NCBI GenBank assembly: GCA_001312405.1
Contig: BBDR01000008.1
Span: 1-64,000, forward strand
Source: Clostridium sp. NkU-1
GTDB lineage: Bacteria; Bacillota_A; Clostridia; Lachnospirales; Lachnospiraceae
DNA: 64,000 bases
Direction of reading: 5' to 3'
The position numbers and the translations under genes were made by a program. Shown piece after piece: positions 1 through 9,424 of the stretch. The notes beneath the pieces are model-generated. The model was not told the origin of the DNA and ran no database searches. It saw only the letters and a program-made list of their open reading frames with translations. The first letter of the stretch is position 1. The number at the start of each line of letters is the position of its first letter.

Positions 1-45
1 AAAGTGCTTTTTGTTTGTTGCTGTCTGTTCATCGGCAACTCATTT

Positions 46-74
46 ACTATACCATGTGGCCGTTTCTTTGTCAA
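46..74 (-). promoter_or_regulatory. Sigma-A-type promoter reading off the left edge (proximal)
   Basis: On the minus strand TTGACA (69-74) and TATAGT (46-51) are separated by exactly 17 bp. No gene lies to its left inside the window, so its target is outside. A near-identical arrangement sits 100 bp upstream; tandem strong promoters of this kind are typical of rRNA operons, but that identity is inference. Confidence 0.7.
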
Positions 75-145
75 CAACTTTTTTTTCGTTTTTTTCAATC
101 TGTTTTAATTGATTGCCGGCGCGGTCTGTCTCGCACCGGGTCTTT

Positions 146-174
146 AATATAACATGTCCGTATGAGATTGTCAA
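146..174 (-). promoter_or_regulatory. Sigma-A-type promoter reading off the left edge (distal)
   Basis: Minus strand TTGACA (169-174), 17 bp spacer, TATATT (146-151). It lies in tandem with the promoter at 46-74 and just past the terminator that closes the CvpA operon. Confidence 0.65.
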
Positions 175-269
175 GGGAATTTGTTCCATTTGTTCGAACA
201 ATTTTTCAAGAGACTCTATACCTACTATATATAAGCATTCTTCCTTATTTTTACTATATTTAGTGGTTG

Positions 270-313
270 AAAAAAATATCTGCAAGCAAAGGCGATCCTA
301 CCTTTTCTTGCAG
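270..313 (-). terminator. Rho-independent terminator of the cvpA-side operon
   Basis: An inverted repeat at 280-313 (arms CTGCAAG/CTTGCAG extended by an AAAGG/CCTTT pair) is followed on the minus strand by a run of seven T (270-276). It lies about 40 bp after the CvpA-like stop codon. Confidence 0.8.
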
Positions 314-353
314 ATTTGTTTTAATTGAATATATGATAGATACAATTCCTGTC

Positions 354-1087
354 TCACACAAAGCTGTGCAGTACCCCTAGAACCATCAGATTCAGGAAAT
401 TATGGGTATAAATAAAGGACAGCCATTTACTCGCTTCGATCTGCCGGGTCAGCATTAAGCCCCACTCAGTTCCGGAGAAAGCAGTGACCAGCAGACAGGC
501 AATCCACAGGAATACAAGTCCCTCCAGGCCTCCCAGCAGGCGCCTGCTATTTTGTTGATTCCTGATATGATAGGCAGCCTGGAAATAATATCCAGCCACC
601 TCATGACCAGCCTTGAGAACACATAGATGCCAGCAAACAGCAGGACGAATCCTGCAGAATTAAGAATTACATCTGCTAGATAGTTTCCAACATAGTCCGT
701 AAACGCCTGAACTCCCAGCATCTGATACACCTCACTGTTGTTATTTTCAATGAGTGCGTTCTTGATATTTTGGGGCAGCTTTAGATTTTCAATAATCATG
801 CGCTGGGCTGAGGGAGCTTCCAAGGCTTCCCCGGAAGGATTTTCTTCCTGCTCCAAACCAATGGATTTTTTCATGTTCTCTGAAATAGTCTGCTGAAGAC
901 CTGTATTTTCCTTTAAATACCCTGTTACTGTGGGTAAAGCGACCCGGACAATGGTCAAGGATAGGACCACCGCCAGCATTGATACGACCAACCGGATAAA
1001 TCCTCTGTGATGGCCATAAAGGACCATCCCCAAAAGATAAACCCCGGCTGCTACAGATAACCAGTTTTCCATATATAGCTTTGTCAT
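354..1087 (-). CDS. CvpA-like integral membrane protein (frameshifted)
   Basis: This is a CvpA-family membrane protein; family members are linked to colicin V export and envelope stress, but the function here is not established. About 244 residues are predicted. Hydrophobic segments lie at roughly residues 5-25, 30-50 and 145-165, with one or two more near the C-terminus, and a charged linker at about 60-115. Translation runs in one frame from the ATG at 1087 to about 545 and continues in the next frame to the TGA at 354. One base added in the GG of 'gcaggcgcc' rejoins the frames through a Gly-Arg-Leu-Leu-Gly-Gly stretch. The start is preceded by the AGGAGA site inside repeat copy A. It is the last gene of the dnaX-recR block and is followed by a terminator. 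Confidence 0.75.
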
Positions 1088-1089
1088 AA

Positions 1090-1177
1090 TTTATCTCCTA
1101 ATGAATCAACTGGATATGTAAGCATATCCAGTTGATCCACAAACTCAAGGTTGAAGGACATTTTTCTTTCAACCTTT
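1090..1177 (-). repeat. Two-hairpin intergenic repeat, copy A
   Basis: Reading the minus strand: hairpin 1 has arms AAGGTTGAA / TTCAACCTT, and hairpin 2 has perfect 13-bp arms TCAACTGGATATG / CATATCCAGTTGA with a 4-base loop. Then comes ATTCATTAGGAGATAAATT and the ATG of the CvpA-like gene. The first bases of hairpin 1 also supply the TGA stop of the upstream HAD gene. Related sequence lies at 4361-4440, 5068-5155 and 48271-48356. This is the most symmetrical copy. Confidence 0.85.
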
Positions 1178-2003
1178 TGCTCCGAATACCAAACGGTTAA
1201 TTGCGGATGCTACTCCGTTTTCATCATTGGTATCCGTTATATAATCAGCAGCCGTATGGAGCTCTTTGCTTCCATTTTTCATAGCCACTCCAATTCCTGC
1301 CTTTTGGATCATGGAAAAATCATTTTCTCCATCTCCAATTGCCATTGTCTGTTTTCCGTTAAGTCCTAAATGAGAGGCAAGCCTTAAGATTGCTTCTCCC
1401 TTTGTGGCACCAGGCGCATTGATCTCCAGATTGTTGGGGAGGGAGGAGGTGACCAGAATATCTCCCCTCTTTTCCAATTCAGCCCTTAGTCTGGCGCGTT
1501 CTTCCATATCCGGAAAAAACAGGTTGATCTTCTCTACAGGCTTATGGCTTTTTTCCACAAACTCTATGATATTGGGATGGACATCCCTGGTCATGCGGAC
1601 CATTTCCTGCAACTCAGCCGGCAGGCTGTATTCTGACAGGTGTTCAATAAAGCGGGGTTCCGTTATCCCACGCCTGTCTATGTAGGGATCATACATGACA
1701 TGGTAGGAATCTACCAGGTGCAAAAGCTCCAGCGCATGTTCCCGGGGTAACAGCCGGGTGTCAATAACCGCTTTTTCTTTCATATCCTCGATGACCGCGC
1801 CATTAGTGGTAATTGCATATCGGATTCCGGAAATGCCTTTTATTTCTTCCGGTATTCCATCTACTGTCCGGCCGGTGCACGGAACAACCCATATTCCTTT
1901 TTGAACACATTGGATGAGCGCCTTACGGTTGACATCAGATAGTCGTTTTTTTACTGTCTAACAGGGTACCATCCAAATCAATTGCAATGAGTTTAATATC
2001 CAC
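1169..2003 (-). CDS. Cof-type HAD-superfamily hydrolase (frameshifted)
   Basis: This is a cytosolic haloacid-dehalogenase phosphatase of the Cof/YidA type, which dephosphorylates small sugar phosphates or cofactor phosphates; the substrate cannot be read from sequence. The N-terminus carries HAD motif I, DLDGTLLD (Asp nucleophile), motif II is in PCTGR, and motif IV is GDGENDF near residue 225. Length is about 277 residues, normal for the family. The GTG start at 2003 is the first codon that includes motif I. A T7 run at 1946-1952 breaks the frame just after motif I; six T restore Ser-Lys-Lys-Arg-Leu-Ser. The TGA stop is formed by the start of repeat copy A. It is co-oriented with recR and cvpA and probably shares their transcript. 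Confidence 0.85.
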
Positions 2004-2018
2004 GTTTACTACTCCAAT

Positions 2019-4358
2019 TTAATAAATAAAATGTTCTTCTTTTAAAACAAGAAGGCCGTCTTTGTCATATTTTGTGGAAAACAGACCTTTAATCCTTTTT
2101 CCAAGGGAAGGCTTTTCTGCACGGTCAGCCGCTTCTTCGATCAGCCTTCCGCATTGGCCCTGTTGAGAGGAACTCCGTCTTCCTCCATGATCTCAATTCT
2201 TTCATACAGTGCCAGCATGCTCTTTCCGGTAATGCTGCAGTCGATCTCATTGGCATAACGACAGGCATATTGGGCGAATTCGTCAATACCCATCTCTTCT
2301 CCCTGAAAGCCAGGGCCTTCCTCATCCCGGACAGACGGGCGGAATTCTTCACCCTCTTCGTAGAAATCGCCGTCTTCACAGACACCGTCTTCATAACTAC
2401 TGTCCTCGTAAGTCCCGTCTTCATAGACGACATTTTCATAGGCGCCGTTACCCCTATAATCGTTCTTCTGCCAGGAATCATATTCATAATTATATTCCTG
2501 TTTCCCATAATCCTCGCAGGGTTCTTCTCTTAAGTCTTCCTGTTTAAAGGCAGGGGTTAAGGGTTTATAAGCGGGTGCCTTGGCAGCTCTAACCGGTCTT
2601 TCCTCCCGTACTGTTTCTCTTACACAGAAAACCGGAGCTTCTTCTCCGCTTCCGATGCATTCAAATTTACTTGCAAGTGCCGGATGTTCCCGGTGGAGGG
2701 TTTCCATTTGATTTGGGTTATCAATTAGAACCACGATCATTCCGCTTGTATCCTGATCCATCAATTCATTTAATTCTTCCAGCGCTTCCCTGGTAAGATC
2801 CCCGGCCTCCTCAATGACCAGATCCTTTCCAGCCAGCCTGTCTGCAGACGCCAGCACTCCGCGCTTGGATAGCTTGGAGCCAGTGATTTTTGCCACCGGA
2901 TTCTTTACGTTATTTTCATTATGAATCTGCTTTAAGGCTTCAACAGCCATTTGAAGTCCTTTTTCAGGAGTTCTTGCCTCTATCATGAGATGATTTTGAA
3001 CAGGAGTTTCTTCTGGTTCTTCGTCTTCTTCATACAGATCCTCAAACTCCAGATTATCCTCATCGCCGTAGCTCTGGAAATTTTGGTTCCAGGACGGGGC
3101 GTCTTCCTCTTCTGATACTGGATTTAAAGATTCATAAGACTGCTCTTCCTCTTCATAATAGGATTCATCCGGCTGGTCATAATCATTTTCTTCATAGCCA
3201 TAATCATCCTCCGGCTGATCACCGGATTCATGAAAATTATCATCTGTAGCGGCAGACTGCTCTCTGGCCTCATCCAGTTCTTCATATTCCCCTTCACCGT
3301 CATAATATCCGCCAAGGTCGGACTCTTCCATTCCAGGACCTTCCGGTTCCTCTTCCTCTATAACAGGCCCCGAATGATACAAAAGAGAGTCCTCTTCTGC
3401 AGGCTCATAGAGATTCCTGGGTCTTGGCATGGCAGTTACAGGGCGGCCTACCCTCCGGATATCCTCCAGCACTCTGGTGTGTTCCAGCTTAGGCTCTTCC
3501 TGCATAATGGGTTCTTCATAGGAGATCTTTGACATTTCTCTTGCCAGCGTTTCCTGAACTGCAGCCTCCTGAAGCCTCGCTTCCAGATTATCCTCCATAG
3601 GGTTTTCTCTAAATGACATGACAGGCTCCTCATGGGGATCTTGCTCTTCTTCATAGTATTCTTCTTGCGGCTCCGGCTCCGGTTCCGGACTGCGTTTTCT
3701 TCCTGCGCTGTATTCCTGCTCAACTGCCCGCAGTTTGGCTTCGTATTTGTCCCGGTTCTCCACAAGATCCATCTGGTAGTTGGTAAGCGGTGCATACCTT
3801 ATTTTTAAGTCCATGGCCTTGTCCACATATTTTCCAAGACCAAACATCAGCATGATCCTGTCGCAGGTTTCCACGCAGCGGTCAGGTATGCCTGCCAGGC
3901 TATACAGTTCAGCCAGCTCATACAGCCACTTCTCATCCAGCTCCACGCTGGTATAGGATTCCAGGGAATGAATAAGCTGCTGGGCCGGCGCTCCTTTTGC
4001 TTTTAAAATCATATAGCGAAGCAGCTGCTGCCTGGGATCATCAGATGCCAAGTCGCCAAATTCCTTATAATAGGCCTCTGCCTCTTCGATATTTCCCTCC
4101 TTGATCGCCAGCTCTGCCAGCTTATAAAGAAGGCGTTTCCCAATTGGAGCACGTTCAAAAGCCTGGAGAAGAATCTCCTTGGCTTCCTGGTAATCTTCAT
4201 TTTTCTCATAAACCATGGCTACCATGGAAAGCAGATTGGTATTGCGGACTCTCTTCCAGTCTATTGTGTCGGCTATTTTCATAGCCGTATCATAGTCGTT
4301 TTTGCCGACCAGTTTTTTTAATCTGTTCAACCTTTATATTAAACTCGTACTTATCCAT
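2019..4358 (-). CDS. Large TPR protein with acidic linker and degenerate AAA-like C-terminus (frameshifted)
   Basis: About 780 residues. Residues 1-200 are helical with TPR-like spacing. Residues 215-440 are very rich in Glu/Asp/Tyr and probably disordered. The region from about 450 to 590 resembles a AAA+ domain that lacks a P-loop: a Walker-B-like hydrophobic strand, a hydrophobic sensor-1-like strand (MIVVLIDNP), and a lid-like ITGKS segment near the end. That reading is inference, suggested by SpoVK/CbxX-like ATPases. The ATG at 4358 follows an AGGAGA site within repeat copy B; the next in-frame start lacks one. A T7 run at 4313-4319 (six expected) and a missing base near 2145 interrupt the frame; restoring both extends the protein about 40 residues past the TGA at 2141 to the TAA at 2019. 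No function is known to me. Confidence 0.65.
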
Positions 4359-4360
4359 TA

Positions 4361-4440
4361 TTTGTCTCCTAATGAATCAGGCGGATATGCTTGCCTGTCC
4401 CGTTGATGCATAAACTCAAGGCCAAAAGATGTATTTTCAG
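4361..4440 (-). repeat. Two-hairpin intergenic repeat, copy B (divergent)
   Basis: Minus strand: AAGGCTGAA...GGCCTTGAG, then CATCAACGGGACAG...CATATCCGCCTGATTC, then ATTAGGAGACAAATA and the ATG of the TPR gene. The hairpin arms have decayed compared with copy A, while the AGGAG ribosome-binding segment is conserved. It lies between recR and the TPR gene. Confidence 0.7.
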
Positions 4441-4468
4441 CCTTATATCTCCTAACAAGGCAAATGAG

Positions 4469-5065
4469 CTACAGTTCAACCCGGCCTTCCAGGGCCCGTA
4501 ACAATGTCACCTCATCTATGTACTCTAAATCTCCTCCAACGGGAACTCCGCTGGCTATACGGGTAACCCTGATTCCTGTCGGCTTGATCAGCTTGCTGAT
4601 GTACATGGCTGTGGTCTCTCCCTCAAGACTGGAATTGGTTGCAATGATCACCTCATCCACATCCCCCTGCAGTCTCTGCATCAGTTCCTTCAGCTTTATG
4701 TCACCAGGTCCAATTCCCAGCATGGGAGAGATAGCCCCATGCAGAACATGGTAAACGCCATCAAATTTTCCTGTCTTTTCATAAGCAGCCAAGTCCCTGG
4801 TGTCTTCCACTACCATAATTACCTTGTGATTGCGTTTTTCGCTCTGGCAGATGGGACATTTCTCCTGATCCGTCAGGGTAAAGCATTCCTTGCAGTAACG
4901 TACATTGCGTTTTGCTTCTGTAATGGATAAAGCAAGACCTGCCACTTGTTCCTCCGGCATATTGATGATATGAAATGCCAGACGCTGTGCGGATTTACTG
5001 CCAATACCCGGAAGCCTGGACAGTTCTTCAATTAATCTGGTTATTTGACTGCTATAGTAATTCAT
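4469..5065 (-). CDS. recR: Recombination mediator RecR
   Basis: RecR (198 residues, normal length) acts with RecF/RecO to load RecA at gaps and damaged replication forks. The N-terminal helix-hairpin-helix has [15 protein letters not shown]. The zinc finger at residues 57-72 has Cys pairs around [10 protein letters not shown], and the Toprim domain follows, with [13 protein letters not shown] and TNSSLEGE. The ATG at 5065 follows the AGGAGA site of repeat copy C. The order dnaX-ybaB-recR is the classical Firmicute arrangement. The frame is intact. Confidence 0.97.
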   Translation of the reverse strand: MNYYSSQITRLIEELSRLPGIGSKSAQRLAFHIINMPEEQVAGLALSITEAKRNVRYCKECFTLTDQEKCPICQSEKRNHKVIMVVEDTRDLAAYEKTGKFDGVYHVLHGAISPMLGIGPGDIKLKELMQRLQGDVDEVIIATNSSLEGETTAMYISKLIKPTGIRVTRIASGVPVGGDLEYIDEVTLLRALEGRVEL

Positions 5066-5067
5066 AA

Positions 5068-5155
5068 TTTGTCTCCTAATGAATCAAGCGGATATGCCTG
5101 CATATCCAGTTGATTCACAAATTCATGGTTGAAAAATGATTTTCTTTCAACCTTT
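5068..5155 (-). repeat. Two-hairpin intergenic repeat, copy C
   Basis: Minus strand: AAGGTTGAAAG...TTTCAACC, then TCAACTGGATATGC / GCATATCCGCTTGA arms (one C-C mismatch and one G-U pair), then ATTCATTAGGAGACAAATT and the recR ATG. It begins immediately at the ybaB stop codon. Confidence 0.85.
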
Positions 5156-5507
5156 AGAACGGAAAGCCTCCGCCTAAACCGCCAAGGCCGCCGGTCAGCT
5201 TCGCCATAGCAGAGCTGCTTTCTTCTTCCATCTGGCGGAACGCCTCATTCGTAGCAGCCATGATCAGGTCCTCAAGCATCTCGATATCGTCTGGATCCAC
5301 AACTTCCTGGGATAATTTAACCGCAGTCACTTCCTTTTTTCCTGAAACAGTGACTGACACAGCTCCGCCGCCTGCTGCGGCTGTATATTCCTTTTCCTCC
5401 AGCGCCTTTGTTGTCTCTTCCATCTGCCGCTGCATCTTCTGAGCCTGCTTCATTAAATTATTCATATTGCCAGGCATTGCGCCTGGAAAACCGCCACGTT
5501 TTGCCAT
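5154..5507 (-). CDS. ybaB: YbaB/EbfC family nucleoid-associated protein
   Basis: A 117-residue DNA-binding protein that forms dimers with a tweezer shape; it is encoded between dnaX and recR in most Firmicutes. Features are an N-terminal Gly/Met-rich segment (MAKRGGFPGAMPGN), a long helix with KQAQKMQRQMEE, a central Gly-rich strand, the conserved VDPDDIEMLEDLI helix, and a Gly-rich tail ending GGGFPF. The ATG at 5507 is preceded by a GGAGGA site. The stop abuts repeat copy C. The frame is intact. Confidence 0.95.
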   Translation of the reverse strand: MAKRGGFPGAMPGNMNNLMKQAQKMQRQMEETTKALEEKEYTAAAGGGAVSVTVSGKKEVTAVKLSQEVVDPDDIEMLEDLIMAATNEAFRQMEEESSSAMAKLTGGLGGLGGGFPF

Positions 5508-5539
5508 GGTGTGTATCCTCCTGCTATTTTTATGATTTT

Positions 5540-7124
5540 TTAATCTTCAATTGTTATATCCATTAAAATATTGGTTTTTAATTCTTCATCGCTGACATAA
5601 ACGGTATCAAACCGTTCCTCTCCGCCCCGAAGCCTTGTCTTAAAGGTTATGGACTTCTGGTAATGGTCTTCCACATACCGCTCAATCTCTGAAACAGTTA
5701 CCTCCCTGCTTCCGATCATGTAGTTGCTTTGATCGGAAAAGACTACGCAAAGACAGCTCTCTCCTGCGGGCTCTACAACCGTATCCCGGAAACTGGCCCG
5801 GATAGGTCCTCCTAATTCCCGAATGATCTTCCCCCATTCACTGCGGATCAGATTTAAATCCTCAAGCTGGCCTTTTGGTAAGGCCACCCGCTCTGCTGGG
5901 GTTAATTCGTGGACAGGGGCGTTTCCTTCCGCCGGTTTTGAGCCATCAGGGGAAGCATTTACCACGATACCGCTTTCCAGCTGCTTTTCTATATTGCTGA
6001 TCCGCTGAAGTATGGAATCCAGATTCTGTTCCATCTGGGGGCGGGTCAGCTTGATTAAGGCAACTTCAATTAAGACCCGTTTCTGGAAAGCATAGCGAAG
6101 CTGATTGGACAGATCCGAAAACACCCGGATATACCTCAAAAGCGTATCATTGTCCGTAAGTTTGCTGTCCTCTTTTAACAGGTTCTGGCTCTCCGTTGAC
6201 ATATCAAGCAGATTTTCTGCATGATCAACGGATTTTAGTATTAAAAGGTTTCTTAAATACCAGATAAAATCAATAACGAACTGGCCCAGCTCTCTGCCCT
6301 GGATCACCATCTCCTCAAGGCAGGTAATACAGTCTTTTGTCCGGTTTTCCGCGATTGCGCGGAACATCGTTCCAAACACGGTGATGTCTACGGCTCCCAG
6401 GACATCCAGGACATTGTCGTAGGTGAGAAGCTCCCCGTAATGAAATGCAATGCACTGGTCCAAAAGGCTTAAGGCATCACGCAATGCGCCGTCAGCCGCC
6501 TTGGCGATATAGGTCAGGGCATGGTCTTCCACCTGGATATGCTCTGCAGCTGTCAGACCTTTTAAATGCTCTACAATGGTTTCCACCGTAATGCGCTTAA
6601 AATCATACCGCTGGCACCGTGACAGGACCGTTACCGGAATCTTCTGGACTTCCGTAGTTGCCAGAATAAATATAACATAGGATGGGGGTTCTTCCAATGT
6701 TTTTAACAGTGCATTAAATGCTCCTGTTGAAAGCATATGAACCTCATCGATGATATAAACCCGATATTTGCCTTCTGTGGGAGGATACTGGACTTCTTCC
6801 CTTATCTCCCTGATATTCTCCACGCCGTTATTTGACGCAGCGTCAATTTCAACCACATTAAGGGATGCGCCGGCTGCGATGTTCTTACAGGTCTGGCATT
6901 CCCCGCAGGGACTTCCGTCTGCCGGATGTTCACAATTAACCGCTTTTGCAAAAATCTTGGCAATACTGGTCTTACCGGTTCCTCTTGTTCCGCAGAACAG
7001 ATATGCATGCCCGATACGTTCGGATACTATCTGGTTTTTTTAATGTTTGTACGATATGGTCCTGACCCTTTACATCCGAAAAGGAAGAAGGACGCCATTT
7101 CCGATACAATGCCGTATATGACAT
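5540..7124 (-). CDS. dnaX: DNA polymerase III subunit gamma/tau (frameshifted near N-terminus)
   Basis: This is the clamp-loader ATPase of the replisome, about 528 residues. The restored N-terminus has Walker A GTRGTGKTS, a four-Cys zinc module including CGECQTC, then EIDAASNNGV, Walker B IIDEVHML, and the arginine-finger region LSRCQRYDFKRI. The C-terminal third (about 350-528) is the variable tau part. The ATG at 7124 has AAGGAG nine bases upstream, 13 bases after pfkA. A T7 run at 7035-7041 shifts the frame at codon 29; six T give Leu-Lys-Asn-Gln-Ile-Val. This is not at the position of the known E. coli programmed slip site, which lies far downstream. ybaB and recR follow. Confidence 0.93.
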
Positions 7125-7137
7125 GCCTGTTAACTCC

Positions 7138-8215
7138 TTATTCGTCGCCGAAGCTGATGCCTATCATCTTGGCCTCCTTAACGATAGAGCTTTCCGGATC
7201 GACGGTTTTTAATTTTCCGGCTACATCGGCTAACGGGATCTTAACAATTTCATTGTTATTCACCGCTACCATGTATCCGTATTCTTTGTTATTTATGAGC
7301 TTTGCTGCCTCAGCCCCAAGGCGGGTGGAAAGCACTCTGTCAAAGGGGCATGGATCGCCGCCTCTCTGCATATGGCCTGGTACGGTAACCCGCACTTCTT
7401 GTCCGGTGCGCTCCGTGATCTGAGCCCCGATCTCATATGCCACAGAAGGGTAAACCACTCCATTTTTCTTCTTTTCTTTTAATTCTTTTTTCGTCAGGCA
7501 GGCATCTTCCTTGGAAATTGCCCCTTCCGCCACGGCCAGAATGGAAAACTTCTTGCCTTTTTGGGCCCTGCTCTTTAATGCCTTGACCACGATATCCAGA
7601 TCATAGGGAATCTCCGGCAACAGGATGATGTCGGCTCCGCCGGCAAGTCCTGCATGGAGGGTAAGCCAGCCGACCTTGTGTCCCATGACTTCCACAATGA
7701 ATACTCGTCCATGGGAAGCTGCTGTCGTATGGATGCAATCAATGGCATTGGTAGCCACATTGACTGCGCTCTGGAAACCAAAGGTAATATCGGTTCCCCA
7801 CAAATCATTATCAATGGTCTTGGGAAGGGATACTACATTCAGTCCCTCTTCCCGAAGGAGATTGGCCGTTTTCTGGCTTCCATTGCCGCCTAATACCACC
7901 AGGCATTCCAATTTCAGCTTTTTATAGGTGTGTTTCATGGCTTCTACTTTATTAAGACCGTTCTCGTCAGGTGTCCTCATAAGTTTAAACGGCTGTCTGG
8001 ATGTACCAAGGATTGTCCCGCCATTTGTCAGGATCCCGGAAAAGTCTTCCGGCTTCATGATACGGTACTCATCATAAATCAGCTTTGTAACCGTCTTCAA
8101 ATCCAACAATCTCAATATCGCCGGGCATTCGGTACAGTGCCTTTGCTACGCCGCGCATGGTGGCATTCAGGCTCTGGCAGTCGCCTCCGCTTGTAAGCAT
8201 TCCAATTCTTATCAT
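7138..8215 (-). CDS. pfkA: 6-phosphofructokinase (frameshifted near residue 45)
   Basis: Phosphofructokinase phosphorylates fructose 6-phosphate in glycolysis. The restored protein has TSGGDCQSLNA at the N-terminus, GGNGS near residue 105, PKTIDND at about 127, VEVMGHKVGWL and PGHMQRGG. The combination of Gly in GGNGS with Lys in PKTIDND matches the mixed-signature clade, where the phosphoryl donor (ATP or pyrophosphate) is not certain from sequence. The ATG at 8215 is followed by an indel around 8081-8086; the family's usual Gly-Tyr-Lys-Gly-Leu would need two G bases restored, while deleting one base also reopens the frame. The stop is 13 bases before dnaX, so the two are probably cotranscribed. 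Confidence 0.88.
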
Positions 8216-8266
8216 GAAAGCACACCTCTTTTTTTTGATTAGATTTGTCTTTTGGAAATAGGTAGT

Positions 8267-8295
8267 ATTATACCCATTTTATAATTATAATACAA
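8267..8295 (-). promoter_or_regulatory. Promoter for pfkA-dnaX block
   Basis: Minus strand TTGTAT (8290-8295), 17 bp, TATAAT (8267-8272), about 50 bp upstream of the pfkA start. Confidence 0.65.
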
Positions 8296-8372
8296 AGGGG
8301 AATGTGGGGCAAGGGAAAACTTTATTTCATAAGAAATGTAAGAAAATATTAAAAATGGTAATTACTAATTGC

Positions 8373-8412
8373 AAAAGACACCGCAAAACAGTTTCCTGCT
8401 CTCCGGCGTCTG
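8373..8412 (-). terminator. Terminator of the SRP RNA
   Basis: Minus strand AGACGCCG / CGGTGTCT stem (one G-U pair) followed by TTTTGC, about 20 bases after the SRP RNA 3' end. Confidence 0.6.
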
Positions 8413-8432
8413 ATAATTCTTTATATTTTAAT

Positions 8433-8694
8433 CCGTGCGTCTCACTTTGAACCGCTATCACAGACGTTACCCTGGCAGTTAACTCGGTCCAGGCACCCTC
8501 ACGGCACACAGAAGGTTTCACTTAGTGCTGCTGCATTCCTGCCCTGACACGGTTCATGAAGATCTGTTGCGTAAGACCCAAACGTCATCGCCACTTACCA
8601 GGGGCAGCCCTACAATAGACAGCCCTGGGTGAGACATCACCCCTGCTAGAGCGGATTGCAGGTACAGGGCACCGCTATCTCCCCGGCTGCACGG
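8433..8694 (-). ncRNA. ffs: Signal recognition particle RNA, large bacterial type
   Basis: The minus strand contains the SRP domain IV signature (GTGTCAGG...GGAA..GCAGCA) followed by the CTAAGTGAAACC segment typical of Gram-positive scRNA, and an Alu-like domain. The ends pair as CCGTGC (8689-8694) with GCACGG (8433-8438), giving about 262 nt, the size expected for Bacillus/Clostridium SRP RNA. A strong promoter precedes it and a terminator follows. The small reading frames that cross it are spurious. Confidence 0.93.
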
Positions 8695-8729
8695 AAGCTT
8701 TATGACATAATTTAGTTTAATCGCACTTT

Positions 8730-8758
8730 AGTATACATGGAAAAGGGCGGATTGTCAA
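8730..8758 (-). promoter_or_regulatory. Consensus promoter for SRP RNA
   Basis: Minus strand TTGACA (8753-8758), 17 bp, TATACT (8730-8735). It lies about 35 bp upstream of the mature RNA 5' end and overlaps the stop end of tadA. Confidence 0.85.
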
Positions 8759-9249
8759 GGAGTTGAAGGGGATTTCTCTTCCAGTTTCTTCTTGTTCCTT
8801 TCCCTCAGCTCTTTAAAAAAATCTTTCATCATTTGAGAGCATTCTTCTCCCAAAACCCCTGTTTCTGTTTCAACCTGATGGTTAAAGCCTTCCTCATGAA
8901 GCATATCAAGCACGGATCCTGCACAGCCGGCCTTTTCATTCATGCAGCCGATGACCACCCTGGGGATCCTGGCCTGGACAATGGCTCCGGCACACATGGG
9001 GCAGGGCTCCAGGGTAACATACATGGTGCAGTTCTCAAGTCTCCAGTCCCCTATTTTTCTGCAGGCTTTGCGGATGGCGTTGATTTCTGCGTGGGATAGG
9101 ACATTTTTATCAATGGTGCGGCGGTTATATCCGCGGGCAATGATCTTATCTTCATAAACAATGACGCAGCCTATGGGGACCTCGCCTATGGCGCCTGCCT
9201 TTTCAGCCTGCCTTATTGCTGTGCGCATATATTTCTCATCTGTTGTCAT
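8755..9249 (-). CDS. tadA: tRNA adenosine(34) deaminase TadA
   Basis: The enzyme converts adenosine 34 of tRNA-Arg(ACG) to inosine, and zinc is bound in the active site. The zinc/proton-shuttle motif HAE (in LSHAEINAI) and PCPMCAGAI are both present, and the Phe-Phe C-terminal helix is conserved. The protein is 164 residues from the ATG at 9249, which has AGAGGA seven bases upstream; an upstream in-frame start at 9285 lacks a site. A T7 run at 8816-8822 is in frame here and its reading is supported by family conservation, so it is not an error. Confidence 0.95.
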   Translation of the reverse strand: MTTDEKYMRTAIRQAEKAGAIGEVPIGCVIVYEDKIIARGYNRRTIDKNVLSHAEINAIRKACRKIGDWRLENCTMYVTLEPCPMCAGAIVQARIPRVVIGCMNEKAGCAGSVLDMLHEEGFNHQVETETGVLGEECSQMMKDFFKELRERNKKKLEEKSPSTP

Positions 9250-9424
9250 ATTCATTCCTCTTTGATCGGCAATTTTATTGCCCACATTTTCCAGGCATAT
9301 AGAAATGCATGCGGGGCGTTTCTATATTGGTTCTCATGCTTTTTAAGCATAATGATATACCCGCAGGATATTTAAATGTGGTATACTGTTATAGTATATC
9401 ACGAAACAAAGGAATGGTGAAGGT

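Noticed and set aside
40..328. Short open frames on both strands at the left edge
   Set aside because: They cross two promoters and a terminator; no start site supports them.
7035..7041. Possible programmed frameshift in dnaX
   Set aside because: The E. coli dnaX slip site lies hundreds of codons further on and gives gamma. Here the shift is at codon 29 and would abolish the ATPase, and the same A/T-run error occurs throughout the window.
8327..8521. Short minus-strand open frame
   Set aside because: It overlaps the SRP RNA and its terminator and has no ribosome-binding site.
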